Assembly (NCBI RefSeq): GCF_900609055.1
Contig: NZ_UXAW01000088.1
Span: forward strand, 1-64,000
Length of the DNA stretch: 64,000 bases
Reading direction: 5' to 3'
From: Pseudogemmobacter humi
Lineage (GTDB): Bacteria > Pseudomonadota > Alphaproteobacteria > Rhodobacterales > Rhodobacteraceae
Shown: piece after piece, positions 51,664 through 60,902 of the stretch
Position numbering within the stretch: position 1 is the first letter of the stretch
How the letters are laid out: each line of letters opens with the position of its first letter
Notes under the pieces: model-generated
The model's input: the letters and a program-made list of their open reading frames with translations, nothing else
Database searches by the model: none
Told to the model about the DNA's origin: nothing
Translations under genes and position numbers: made by a program

Positions 51664-52135
51664 CATGCCGTCTGCCCGCGCCCCGGCCATCCGGGGCACG
51701 GATGATCCTCCCGCCCGACCAGGAGCGAGGCCCGGGCCAGGCATTATCCCCCTGCCTCCGGGACCAACGGGCCTGCGCAATCATCGCATCCGGCCGTCCT
51801 CTCCACGGCCCCGAATCGAACCGCCCCCAATCAGAGGCATGCAGCGCTGCCGGGATCGCGGGCCTTCCTCTCCCCCGAGCGGCCACCTTCGATCCGGCCG
51901 CATCCGGCCAGGCCGGAAGCCGCCCCCGCCCGCCTTTGAGGAAAGGCGGCATACCGGGCGAAATCAGCCCGGTTCGCGGCCAAGGCGGGCAGAGATGCCC
52001 GGATCTCTGCCCGCCGTCCAGCCTGGCGGATTTCCGCCGTTCCACCGCTCCGCCATCTGCTGCGCCACCCGGATAGCGACAAATCATGTCGCGGGCAGAT
52101 CAGAACCTGCGCGCGGCTGCGTCAGGATCGGCGCC
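51664..52135. other. 472-bp stretch without a recognisable gene
   Basis: Open frames exist but show no family signal, and their residue makeup (Arg/Pro/Ala-rich) is that of non-coding high-GC DNA. Several perfect inverted repeats are present, for example GGGCAGAGAT / ATCTCTGCCC at 51987-52013. May be a decayed region; no promoter for the downstream transporter stands out. Confidence 0.5.
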
Positions 52136-53104
52136 ATGCGCGCCTCATCCTCTTTCTCCGGCATCCTCTGCCTGCTTGCGGGCCTTGCGATCTTTTCCGT
52201 CCAGGATCTGATCCTGAAGCTGATCTCGGGCGATTACCCGCTGCACCAGGCGATGATGGTGCGCAGCCTTGTCGCGCTGCCGTTCCTGCTGGCGATCGTG
52301 CGGATCTTCGATGGCAGGCTGTCGACCATCACCACCCCGGGCTGGTGGAAGATGACGCTGCGCGGGGTGCTCAACTTCGCGTCCTACACCTTCTATTATC
52401 TGGCGCTGGCCTCGCTGCCGCTGGCCACCACCATCGCGCTGTTCTTCACCGCGCCTTTGTTCATCACCATCGCCTCGGCGGTGCTGCTGCGCGAGCGGAT
52501 CCCGCCGGTCGCGGCGCTGGCGGTGGCCACCGGCTTCGGCGGCGTGCTGATGATCGTGCAGCCCGGCGGCGAGGGCCTCGGCTGGGCCGGCATCCTGCCG
52601 GTGGCGGGCGCGCTGACCTATGCCTTGTCGATGATCGCCGCGCGCCCGCTCGGGCGCACCGAGAGCGCCGCCGCCATGGCGTTCTGGAGCAACATCTGCT
52701 TTCTGGTCTGCGCGCTGGCGCTGGCCTTGTGGTATGGCGACGGCAGCCGCGCGACCGAAGGCGATGCGACGCTTGCCTTCCTGACCCGGGGCTGGGTGAC
52801 GCCGCCCTGGCGCGATCTGGCGCTGATGGCGGCCTGCGGCGTGATCGCCGCGGCGGCGCTGACGCTGCTGACCCAGGCCTACCGCATCGCCCCCTCGTCG
52901 CTGGTGGCGCCTTTCGAATATGCCGCGATCTTCTGGGGGCTCTTGTGGGGGTTCCTGATCTGGCGCGACCTGCCCGATGCCATGGCCTGGGGCGGCATCG
53001 CCGTCATCGTCGCCGCCGGGATGGTGGTGATCCGCCAGGGCACGCGGCCCGCCCCCGCGGCGGTGCCCCGTAACCAGCCGCACCCCTGCCCCGACTGCCC
53101 CTGA
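52136..53104 (+). CDS. DMT superfamily (EamA) transporter
   Basis: 322 residues, ten predicted TM helices in two EamA repeats. Landmarks are SGILCLLAGLAIFSVQDLIL, the RxxxALPFL motif (MVRSLVALPFLLAIV), ALPLATTIALFFTAPLFITI-like region, and PSSLVAPFEYAAIFWGLLWG in the second repeat. Exports metabolites such as amino acids in related proteins; substrate unknown. The start at ATG 52136 lacks a strong SD. The C-terminal tail (NQPHPCPDCP) contains two Cys. Confidence 0.88.
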   Translation: MRASSSFSGILCLLAGLAIFSVQDLILKLISGDYPLHQAMMVRSLVALPFLLAIVRIFDGRLSTITTPGWWKMTLRGVLNFASYTFYYLALASLPLATTIALFFTAPLFITIASAVLLRERIPPVAALAVATGFGGVLMIVQPGGEGLGWAGILPVAGALTYALSMIAARPLGRTESAAAMAFWSNICFLVCALALALWYGDGSRATEGDATLAFLTRGWVTPPWRDLALMAACGVIAAAALTLLTQAYRIAPSSLVAPFEYAAIFWGLLWGFLIWRDLPDAMAWGGIAVIVAAGMVVIRQGTRPAPAAVPRNQPHPCPDCP

Positions 53105-53140
53105 GAGGCCCGGGCCAGAGCCAGGAACAGGGCCGCCGCA

Positions 53141-53172
53141 AAAGCAAAGGGCCGCATCCGAAGATGCGGCCC
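53141..53172 (-). terminator. Terminator of tig
   Basis: Minus strand GGGCCGCATC-TTCG-GATGCGGCCC followed by TTTGCTTT. Confidence 0.85.
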
Positions 53173-53195
53173 CTGCCGGTTCCCTTTGGCGGGGA

Positions 53196-54530
53196 TCAGA
53201 GTTCGTCCAGCGCCTCGACCGCCTTCTGAAGATCGTCCTTCGAGACTTCCTTCTCGGTCACTTCGGCGAGGCCGGTGATGTGATCGACCACCTTGTCCTC
53301 GAAGATCGGCGCGCGCAGCTGCTGCTGGATCTGCGGGTTCTTCTGCACGAATTCGAAATAGGCGCGCTCCTGGCCCGGATACTGGCGGGCGGTCTGGATC
53401 ACGGCCTGGGTCATCTCGGCATCGGTGACGGTGACCTCAGCCTTGCGGCCGACCTCGGCCAGCAACAGACCCAGACGGACCCGGCGCTCGGCCAGTTTCC
53501 TGTGCTCGTCGGTCGCCTCGATCTGGCCGTGGTTGTGGCCATGCTCTTCGGGATGCTCTTCATGCCACAGCTGATGCGCGATCTGGCTGGCCTCGGCCTC
53601 GACCAGTTTCGACGGCAGTTCGAACGAGACCAGGGCATCGAGCTGATCGAGCAGCCCGCGCTTGAGCACCGCCCGCGCGGCACCGCCGAATTCGGCCTCC
53701 AGCCGGCCCGAGATCTGGGTCTTCAGCGCGGCGAGATCCTCGGCGCCGAATTTCTTCGCCAGCTCGTCATCGACCTCGGCGGCCTTCGGCGCCTTGACCG
53801 CATGGACCTTGCATTTGAACACGGCATCCTTGCCCGCCAGATGCGCCGCACCGTAGTTCTCGGGGAAGGCGACCTTCACCTCGATCTCGTCCTCGGCTTT
53901 CGCGCCGACCAGCTGATCCTCGAAACCGGGGATGAAGCTGTTCGAGCCCAGAACCAGCGGATAGCCCTCGCCCTTGCCGCCCTCGAAGGCCTCGCCATCG
54001 ACGAAGCCCTCGAAGTCGATCACGACCTGATCGCCGTCCTTCGCCTTCGAGCCCTTCTTGCGGTCCTCGAAACTCTTCGCGTTCTCGGCGAGGTTCTTCA
54101 GCGCCTCGTCGACATCGGCCTCGGCGGCCTTGACGACCAGCTTTTCGAGTTTGACCTTCGACGCATCCAGTTCCGGGATCTCGGGCAGCGCCTCATAGGA
54201 CATCTCGACCACGACATCCTGGCCTTCCTGCCAGTCCTCGCCGCCGGACATCTTCACTTCGGGCTGAAGCGCCGGACGCTCGCCGGATTTCTCGAAATGG
54301 TCCTTCATGGCGCCGTCGATCGCATCCTGCATCGCATCGCCAAGCAGGCGCTGGCCGAACTGCTTTTTCAGGATCGCCAGCGGCACCTTGCCCTTGCGGA
54401 AGCCCTTGATCTCGACATCGGGCTGCGCCTCGACCAGTTTCTCCTGGACTTTGGCGTCCAGCTCGGCGGCGGTCACCGTGATGGTATAGCCGCGCTTGAG
54501 GCCGTCTTTCAGGGTCTCGGTGACCTGCAT
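53196..54530 (-). CDS. tig: Trigger factor
   Basis: Ribosome-bound chaperone and prolyl isomerase. 444 residues: ribosome-binding domain ([20 protein letters not shown], with the [17 protein letters not shown] signature), an FKBP-like PPIase domain at about 150-240 ([20 protein letters not shown]), and the C-terminal helical cradle. A His-rich patch ([13 protein letters not shown]) in the cradle is unusual and could bind metal. ATG 54530 is chosen as the family start. tRNA-Leu lies 24 bp upstream on the same strand. Confidence 0.96.
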   Translation of the reverse strand: MQVTETLKDGLKRGYTITVTAAELDAKVQEKLVEAQPDVEIKGFRKGKVPLAILKKQFGQRLLGDAMQDAIDGAMKDHFEKSGERPALQPEVKMSGGEDWQEGQDVVVEMSYEALPEIPELDASKVKLEKLVVKAAEADVDEALKNLAENAKSFEDRKKGSKAKDGDQVVIDFEGFVDGEAFEGGKGEGYPLVLGSNSFIPGFEDQLVGAKAEDEIEVKVAFPENYGAAHLAGKDAVFKCKVHAVKAPKAAEVDDELAKKFGAEDLAALKTQISGRLEAEFGGAARAVLKRGLLDQLDALVSFELPSKLVEAEASQIAHQLWHEEHPEEHGHNHGQIEATDEHRKLAERRVRLGLLLAEVGRKAEVTVTDAEMTQAVIQTARQYPGQERAYFEFVQKNPQIQQQLRAPIFEDKVVDHITGLAEVTEKEVSKDDLQKAVEALDEL

Positions 54531-54554
54531 CTCTAGTCCTTCCCAATCCTCATA

Positions 54555-54639
54555 TGGTGCGGGTGAAGGGACTTGAACCCCCACGCCGTAAGGCGCCGGA
54601 ACCTAAATCCGGTGCGTCTGCCAATTCCGCCACACCCGC
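54555..54639 (-). tRNA. tRNA-Leu (anticodon UAG)
   Basis: 85 nt including an encoded CCA. Acceptor GCGGGTG / CACCCGC with discriminator A; D-arm with GGCGGAATTGGCAGACGC; anticodon stem CCGGA / TCCGG with loop TTTAGGT (anticodon TAG); long class II variable arm CGCCTTACGGCGT; T-arm with GGTTCAAGTCC. Reads CUN codons. Transcribed toward tig. Confidence 0.95.
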
Positions 54640-54901
54640 ACATTCCCGTTCCACAAGGATGCGAAACGGGGACCAGAGCCCCGATCAGAAGGGCCGGTCC
54701 CCGCAACATCCCCGGAAAATCCGCGTCCTTCTAACAAAGCCACAAGCAGGATGCGAGAGGAAAAACACTGCCGCATTCGCGCCACAAACGGCGAAAGACC
54801 ACGGTGCTCTGCCCGGAAATGAGCGTGCGGCGGGCACAATCCTGCCATAGTCTGCCGCAAAAAGAAAAAGGCAGGACATCACGGGCATGAAGGACAGGGC
54901 A

Positions 54902-55375
54902 ATGACCCCGCAAACCACGACCCAGAGCGATATTCCCGGCGCCCTCCGCCCGGCGGGGATCACCGTGGGCACCCCGGTCCTGACGCTCGACGGAGAACTG
55001 CCGGTGCAGTTCCTCGCCCTCGGCGACCGGGTGATCACAAGGAACGGCGCGCGGGTGCTGAAAGCGATCAGCGTGCAGGTGCTGCGCGACGCCGCGATGA
55101 TCCGGGTCAGCGCCTCGGCTCTGGGCCACGACCGGCCCGAGAGCGATGTCTTTCTCGCGCCCTCGCAGAAGGTGCTGCTGCGCGACTGGCGGGCAAAAGC
55201 GCTCTACGGCAGCGAGACCGCTCTGGTCGAGGCCGCGCGGCTCGCCGACGGCGAATACATCCGCCAGGAGACGGTTGCAGAGTTGCGGCTCTTCACGCTG
55301 CATTTCGGGCGCGACGAGGTGATCTATGCCGGCGGGCTGGAACTGGCCTGCGAAAGCGCGACCGTCCCGGCCTGA
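54902..55375 (+). CDS. Stand-alone Hint-domain protein, catalytic residues replaced
   Basis: 157 residues resembling the Hint_2 (hedgehog/intein) domain common in Rhodobacterales secreted proteins: GITVGTPVLTLDGELPVQFL then ALGDRVITRNG; DVFLAPSQKVLLRDWRAKAL; EYIRQETVAELRLFTLHFGR; DEVIYAGGLE. The Cys that starts an active Hint domain appears as Gly (GITVGT in place of CFxxGT), and the usual P-x-H before VLL is P-S-Q-K, so self-cleavage is unlikely. ATG 54902 has AAGGACAGG upstream; ATG 54887 is also possible. Tandem palindromes follow the stop. Function unknown. Confidence 0.75.
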   Translation: MTPQTTTQSDIPGALRPAGITVGTPVLTLDGELPVQFLALGDRVITRNGARVLKAISVQVLRDAAMIRVSASALGHDRPESDVFLAPSQKVLLRDWRAKALYGSETALVEAARLADGEYIRQETVAELRLFTLHFGRDEVIYAGGLELACESATVPA

Positions 55376-55377
55376 GA

Positions 55378-55421
55378 CAAATTTCTTCGAAGAAATTTGC
55401 AAATTCGTTCGAACGAATTTG
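55378..55421. repeat. Tandem palindromes, copy P4
   Basis: Two adjacent perfect 22-bp palindromes: half-sites CAAATTTCTTC (55378-55399) and CAAATTCGTTC (55400-55421), followed by GCTGCCTG. Same design as copy P1 after the LysR gene but with different centres. Between the convergent Hint and nnrD/E genes. Confidence 0.85.
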
Positions 55422-55441
55422 GCTGCCTGACGGGGCGGCTT

Positions 55442-57088
55442 TCACAGCCCCATGCTGCGAAACACTTTCGGCAATTCCTCTGGCAGATCCTCGGCGATCA
55501 GCCCCGGCCCGAACGACCGCGCGCATTCCACATGCAGCCAGGCCCCGGTGCAGGCGGCATCGAACGCCGAAAACCCTCGCGCCAGCAGCCCCGCGATGAA
55601 CCCCGCCAGCACATCCCCCGCCCCCGCCGTGGCGAGCCAGGGCGCCGCCCGCTCGTAAACCGCGGCATTGACCGCGCAGCGTCCCGAAGGACCGGCGATC
55701 ACCGTATCCGGCCCTTTGAACAGCACCACCGCGCCCGCCCGCGCCGCCGCCTCGCGCGCGGCATCCACTTTGGAGTAAGCCGGGCCTTTGCTGGCAGGCG
55801 CGGCCAGCTTCTCCGCGAGATCGGGAAACAGCCGCGCGAACTCGCCGCCATGGGGTGTCAGGACGCAGCCCTCATGCAGCGCCGCGAACAGCGCGGCATC
55901 GCCCGCGATCAGCGTCAGCGCATCGGCGTCCAGCACGGCGGCCCGGCCGCTCTTCAACCCTTGCGCTGTCAGCGCGCGGGTCTCATCGCTAATCCCCAGC
56001 CCCGGCCCGAGACAAAGCGCATTGATCCGCCTGTCCTCCAGCACCGCGGCCAGCGCCCCGGCATCCGCCACCTCCCGCAGCATCACCGCATCGAGCCGCG
56101 CCGCATTCTCGGCCACAGCCGCCGGCGGGCAGCCCAAAGTCACCAGTCCTGCCCCGATCCTGAGCGCCCCGCGCGCCGACAGCCGCGCCGCGCCGCCGTG
56201 CCCCGGCGGGCCGGAGAGGATCAGGGAATGGCCGTGGGTGTATTTGTGTTGCCACCAGTGTTTTCCGACCGGCCCGCCGGGCACACCGCAGATCCGCACA
56301 AACTCCGGACCCGATGGCTGCGGCAATCCGATATCGACCACCCGCAGCTTGTGACATGCGCCCGCCCCGCCATAAGAGCCGCAGGCCTCATGCATATAGT
56401 GACCGACCCTCGCCCGATGGAACGTCACCGTCAGATGTGCGGGCATCGCCCCCATGTCCTTGCCGCTGTCGCCACACATCCCGCTGGGCACATCGATCGC
56501 CACGAAACGGATCGCACCCGGCGCATGAGCCCAGGTGGAGAGCGGCCCCGGCATCAGCCCCTGCCATGTGAGATCGGTGTCATCTGACATCGGCCGCGAC
56601 AGGCCGGTGCCGAAAAGCGCATCGATGACGAGGTGAAAATCGGGTTCGTCCTCCTCAAACCGCTTTTTCTGACGGGCATCGTCCCAGGCATGGACCTGCC
56701 CCATCCCGCACCACCGCTCGTAATTCACCCGCGCGTCCGACGGCAGCCGCCCGGGATCGCCGTAGAGAAACACCTCCACCTCCCAGCCGTGCTCGCGCAA
56801 CAACCGCGCCACGACAAAGCCGTCGCCGCCGTTGTTCCCCGGCCCGCACAGCACAACCGCCCGCAAAGCCCTTTCATCCTGACCCAAATACCCTGGGGGT
56901 CCGGGGGTGAAACCCCCGGCCTCTTCCTCCCGCGCCAGCTCCGGCCATTCCGCGAAGATCGCCTCCACCACGCCCCGGCCGGCGCGCTCCATCAGCTCAA
57001 GCCCGGTCACCTCGCCGCTGTCGATCGCCGCCTTCTCGATGGCCCGCATCTGCGCCGCGGTCAGAAGTTCCGTCACTTTTCCGCCCAT
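55442..57088 (-). CDS. nnr: Bifunctional NAD(P)H-hydrate epimerase/dehydratase
   Basis: Repairs hydrated NAD(P)H. 548 residues: N-terminal epimerase NnrE (LTAAQMRAIEKAAIDSG, LCGPGNNGGDGFVVARLL, IDALFGTGLSRP) and C-terminal ADP-dependent dehydratase NnrD (GGAARLSARGALRIGAGLVT, LTPHGGEFARLFP, VLFKGPDTVIA, ATAGAGDVLAGFIAGLLARG). Between PELARE and RAVVLCGPG, residues about 55-75 are not expected in the family and are encoded by a dispersed repeat (56871-56930). Divergent from glnB. Confidence 0.95.
   Translation of the reverse strand: MGGKVTELLTAAQMRAIEKAAIDSGEVTGLELMERAGRGVVEAIFAEWPELAREEEAGGFTPGPPGYLGQDERALRAVVLCGPGNNGGDGFVVARLLREHGWEVEVFLYGDPGRLPSDARVNYERWCGMGQVHAWDDARQKKRFEEDEPDFHLVIDALFGTGLSRPMSDDTDLTWQGLMPGPLSTWAHAPGAIRFVAIDVPSGMCGDSGKDMGAMPAHLTVTFHRARVGHYMHEACGSYGGAGACHKLRVVDIGLPQPSGPEFVRICGVPGGPVGKHWWQHKYTHGHSLILSGPPGHGGAARLSARGALRIGAGLVTLGCPPAAVAENAARLDAVMLREVADAGALAAVLEDRRINALCLGPGLGISDETRALTAQGLKSGRAAVLDADALTLIAGDAALFAALHEGCVLTPHGGEFARLFPDLAEKLAAPASKGPAYSKVDAAREAAARAGAVVLFKGPDTVIAGPSGRCAVNAAVYERAAPWLATAGAGDVLAGFIAGLLARGFSAFDAACTGAWLHVECARSFGPGLIAEDLPEELPKVFRSMGL
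56871..56930 (+). repeat. Dispersed repeat, copy B2, within the nnr coding sequence
   Basis: CTTTCATCCTGACCCAAATA followed by CCCTGGGGGT, then the hairpin CCGGGGGTGAAACCCCCGG. Its first 20 bases match copy B1 (40951) bar one. Read on the minus strand it stays open and adds about 20 residues (GGFTPGPPGYLGQDERA). Confidence 0.8.
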
Positions 57089-57223
57089 TCTGTTTGCAAA
57101 CGGCTGAAATACGCGCCTGCTTGCCTAAATTTCAGGCATACCCCGCCAATTTCCGCGACATTTCCGCCCCGCCGCCGCCTCTCGCATTGTCCGTCCCGGG
57201 GGGAAGTGGTCGATGGAGCATGA

Positions 57224-57583
<360 letters not shown>

Positions 57584-57669
57584 CCACCTCTCCCGCATGC
57601 CGGAATTCACCGGGGCCTCCGGGTTCCCGGCCCCTCACGATGTTTAACCCCTGAACGAAAGGCAGTCAG

Positions 57670-59079
57670 ATGAGCGCGGTTGCGAAAGCTCTGAAACTGA
57701 TCAAGGACGAAGAGATCGAATATGTCGATGTCCGGTTCACCGACCCGAAAGGCAAGCTCCAGCATGTGACGCTGGTGGCCGATCTGGTCGACGAGGACTG
57801 GTTCGAGGAAGGCTTCATGTTCGACGGCTCGTCGATCGCCGGCTGGAAGTCGATCGACCAGTCCGACATGAAGCTGGTGGCCGATGCCTCCTCGGCCTAT
57901 ATCGACCCGTTCTATGCGGAAAAGACCCTCTGCCTGCATTGCAACGTGGTCGAGCCCGACACCGGCGAGGCCTATGACCGCTGCCCGCGCCAGACCGCCA
58001 CCAAGGCCGAGGCCTATCTGAAAGCCTCGGGCGTGGGCGACACCGCCTATTTCGGCCCCGAAGCCGAATTCTTCATCTTCGACGACGTGCGCTATTCGGT
58101 CACTCCGGCGAAAGTGGCTTACCAGATCGACGCCGATGCGGCGGCCTGGAACACCGACACCGAATACGAAGGCGGCAACCTCGCCCATCGCGCGGCCCAT
58201 AAGGGCGGCTATTTCCCGGTCAACCCGATCGACGAGGCCCAGGATCTGCGCGGCGAGATGCTCTCCACCATGAAGCGGATGGGGATCAAGGTCGACAAGC
58301 ACCACCACGAAGTCGCGACCTGCCAGCACGAGCTGGGCATGATCTTCGGCGGGCTGGTCGAGCAGGCCGACAATATGCAGAAATACAAGTATGTGATCCA
58401 CAATGTGGCCCATGCTTACGGCAAGACCGTGACCTTCATGCCCAAGCCCATGAAGGGCGACAACGGCTCGGGGATGCACGTCAACATGTCGATCTGGAAG
58501 GGCGGCAAGCCGCTGTTCTCGGGCGACAAATACGCCGACCTCAGCCAGGAAGCCCTGTGGTTCATCGGCGGCATCCTGAAGCATGCCAAGGCGCTGAACG
58601 CGCTGACCAACCCTTCGACCAACAGCTACAAGCGTCTGATCCCCGGGTTCGAGGCTCCGGTTCTGCGGGCTTACTCCGCCCGCAACCGCTCGGGCTGCGT
58701 GCGTATTCCGTGGACCGAATCGCCGAAAGCCAAGCGCGTGGAAGCCCGTTTCCCCGATCCTTCGGCCAACCCCTATCTGTGCTTCGCGGCCCTTCTGATG
58801 GCGGGGATCGACGGCATCCGCAACAAGATCGACCCCGGCCCGGCCTCGGACAAGGATCTCTACGACCTGCCGCCCGAAGAACTGGCACAGATCCCGACCG
58901 TCTGCGGCTCGCTTCGCGAGGCGCTGGAAGAGCTGGAGAAGGACATGGACTTCCTGCTCGCCGGCGACGTGTTCACCCGCGAACAGCTGGAATCCTACAT
59001 CGCGCTGAAATGGGAAGAGGTCTATGCCTACGAGCATACCCCCCATCCGGTGGAATATGCGATGTATTACTCGGTCTGA
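57670..59079 (+). CDS. glnA: Glutamine synthetase, type I
   Basis: Makes glutamine from glutamate and ammonia. 469 residues: [70 protein letters not shown] (ATP loop), [20 protein letters not shown], and LYDLPPE with the adenylylated Tyr near 397. Ends with an intrinsic terminator. Likely nitrogen-regulated with glnB; no NtrC site was identified by eye. Confidence 0.98.
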   Translation: MSAVAKALKLIKDEEIEYVDVRFTDPKGKLQHVTLVADLVDEDWFEEGFMFDGSSIAGWKSIDQSDMKLVADASSAYIDPFYAEKTLCLHCNVVEPDTGEAYDRCPRQTATKAEAYLKASGVGDTAYFGPEAEFFIFDDVRYSVTPAKVAYQIDADAAAWNTDTEYEGGNLAHRAAHKGGYFPVNPIDEAQDLRGEMLSTMKRMGIKVDKHHHEVATCQHELGMIFGGLVEQADNMQKYKYVIHNVAHAYGKTVTFMPKPMKGDNGSGMHVNMSIWKGGKPLFSGDKYADLSQEALWFIGGILKHAKALNALTNPSTNSYKRLIPGFEAPVLRAYSARNRSGCVRIPWTESPKAKRVEARFPDPSANPYLCFAALLMAGIDGIRNKIDPGPASDKDLYDLPPEELAQIPTVCGSLREALEELEKDMDFLLAGDVFTREQLESYIALKWEEVYAYEHTPHPVEYAMYYSV

Positions 59080-59101
59080 GACCGGGCTGAGCACGACAGA
59101 A

Positions 59102-59125
59102 GGGCGGCCCCGCGGCCGCCCTTTT
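59102..59125 (+). terminator. Terminator of glnBA
   Basis: GGGCGGCC-CCGC-GGCCGCCC followed by TTTTCCTTT. Confidence 0.88.
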
Positions 59126-59856
59126 CCTTTGCCGCGCGCTGGAATGAGGCCGCCCTCCGCTCCGTTAAAAATCGCGGCGGCGGCGGGGATCCGTTTCGCC
59201 GCTGATCACCATGAACCATCCGGAGGCTGGTCAACCCCAGCCCCAGGCGGCGGGCGGATGCCACAAGGATCGGCCCGGCGCATCGGCTCTGCGCCCCCTA
59301 TCCTCAAGGCGCACACAGGATGTGGCACGGGCTGAAATATGCCGGGACACGCCGCACCCCGGTTTCGGCCAGGCCGCGCCCGGTGCATTCGGTGTCATGC
59401 GCCGGGCACCGTTGCGCGCTGAAACTCAGGGCGGTGCCAGAGGTCGCGTCATGCGGATGCGAGGCTGCCCGATCCTGACCGCAGCAGCACCTGCTTCGGC
59501 TCAGGCCGGCGGAGGGTCGCGGCTTCATCCGGTTTCCGCAAGCCGCGGACCACAGGCCTCGGTCCGGGCCTTCTGACACCTGCCGGGTGCCGCAGAACGC
59601 CCGCCCACCGGATGCAGTCGGGCGCCTGCGGATCATATCCGGCCTGGGCGCCGGGCGCGGCGGCGCGATGCCCCCGTGATCGCGCGCGGCAGACAGCCTG
59701 GCCGGCAGATCCACGAAACGCCTGCCCGCCGCCGCGATCTCTGTCCTGTGGCGCCCGCATCGCTGACGACAGGCCGAATCCGGCGGCAGGAAATCCCGTC
59801 TCCGCTTCGCGTCCGGGGCTTTCCGGCCTCATATCCTGCGGCTAAGGTCTGACGCC
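59126..59856. other. 731-bp stretch without a recognisable gene
   Basis: The longest gene-free stretch in the window. Open frames up to about 135 codons exist on both strands but overlap each other and have no recognisable motif. Numerous small inverted repeats are present. It may be the remains of a decayed gene or hold an unrecognised RNA; nothing definite is seen. Confidence 0.5.
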
Positions 59857-60639
59857 ATGACAGCCGAGCCCATCCTGCAATCCCGCCTGCCCTTTCTGCC
59901 CTGGATGGACCCGCGCACCGCGCGGCTGCCGGGAATCCTGCCGCTGACCGATGGCAGCTGGCTCTGCCGCGACGACGCTTTCGCGGGCCAGATGGCGCGG
60001 CGCGATGCGCTTATCCTCGGTGCGCAAGACCGGGTTCACGCCCTTCTGCCCGAAGCGCATGCGACCGCCGCCGAGCTTTACGGCATGGTGCTGGAGCGTC
60101 TGGCGCAGGATCCCGGCTACCGCTTTGCGGATGGCACGGCGATCCGCCCCGATGGCGTCGCGGTTCCCCTCGATCCCGCGCGCCCGCTGATCACCCTGGG
60201 GCGGCTGGTGCAGGAGGACCTCTGCCTGCTGGAGCCGTCGGACCAGGGCCACCGGCTGACCGGCGCGATTCTGTGCTTTCCGGCAAGCTGGACGCTGTCG
60301 CAGAAGATCGGCCGCTCGCTGCTGGCGATTCACGAGCCGGTGCCGCCCTATGACGACAGGCTTGCGCGGGGCGTGCAGCGGCTGTTCGACGCGATCCGCC
60401 CGGAACAGCCGCTGTGGCGGATGAACTGGCTGACCTATGACGATCCCGAACTGCATCAGCCGCGGCTGGAGGGCGAACACCGCCCGCGCCCCGAAGCGCA
60501 TTGCTTCGTGCGCTGCGAGAAGCAGAGCCTGTTGCGCCTGCCCATCAGCCGGGCGGTGGTGTTCTCGATCCACACCTGGCTGGTGCAGCCCGACAGCCTG
60601 AGTGACGAGGAATACGCCGCGCTCCGCGCCGCCGTCTGA
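59857..60639 (+). CDS. Haem-dependent oxidative N-demethylase-like protein (DUF3445)
   Basis: 260 residues of DUF3445: FLPWMDPRTARLPGILPLTD, GRLVQEDLCLLEPSDQGHRL, TGAILCFPASWTLSQKIGRS, LLAIHEPVPPYDDRLARGVQ, LWRMNWLTYDDPELHQP, LRCEKQSLLRLP-like segment (FVRCEKQSLLRLP) and VVFSIHTWLV. Characterised relatives (HODM) oxidatively demethylate dimethylamine with a haem that has a distinctive Cys/His environment. The substrate here is unknown. Stands alone between gene-free stretches. Confidence 0.85.
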   Translation: MTAEPILQSRLPFLPWMDPRTARLPGILPLTDGSWLCRDDAFAGQMARRDALILGAQDRVHALLPEAHATAAELYGMVLERLAQDPGYRFADGTAIRPDGVAVPLDPARPLITLGRLVQEDLCLLEPSDQGHRLTGAILCFPASWTLSQKIGRSLLAIHEPVPPYDDRLARGVQRLFDAIRPEQPLWRMNWLTYDDPELHQPRLEGEHRPRPEAHCFVRCEKQSLLRLPISRAVVFSIHTWLVQPDSLSDEEYAALRAAV

Positions 60640-60902
60640 GCCCCGGCCGCCACCTGCACCGGGCAGGCCCCGGTTGAGCGGCGCAAGCGGGCGATGCACG
60701 GTGTCTCCGGCGATCTGACCACGGAACCCCAGGCGAACAGGGCGCAGCATACCTCAGCCACTCGGCGTCGCCATGCCGCGTGCCACGCGGAGGGTGGGAA
60801 CCGGCGGAAAGCTCGCGTCACGTTCAGCGGTCATGGCTCAGACGTGCGGAGGGAACCGTCGGCCTCTGCCGCGCCCGCCGCCCGGCGGCCTCGCCGCCCG
60901 TT

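Noticed and set aside
54555-54639. tRNA-Leu as an attachment site of an integrated element
   Set aside because: No integrase, no repeated tRNA 3' end and only core genes on both sides.
59304-59714. A 136-codon minus-strand open frame in the gap after glnA
   Set aside because: No ribosome-binding site or motif, Arg/Pro/Ala-biased residues, and overlapping open frames on the other strand of equal quality.
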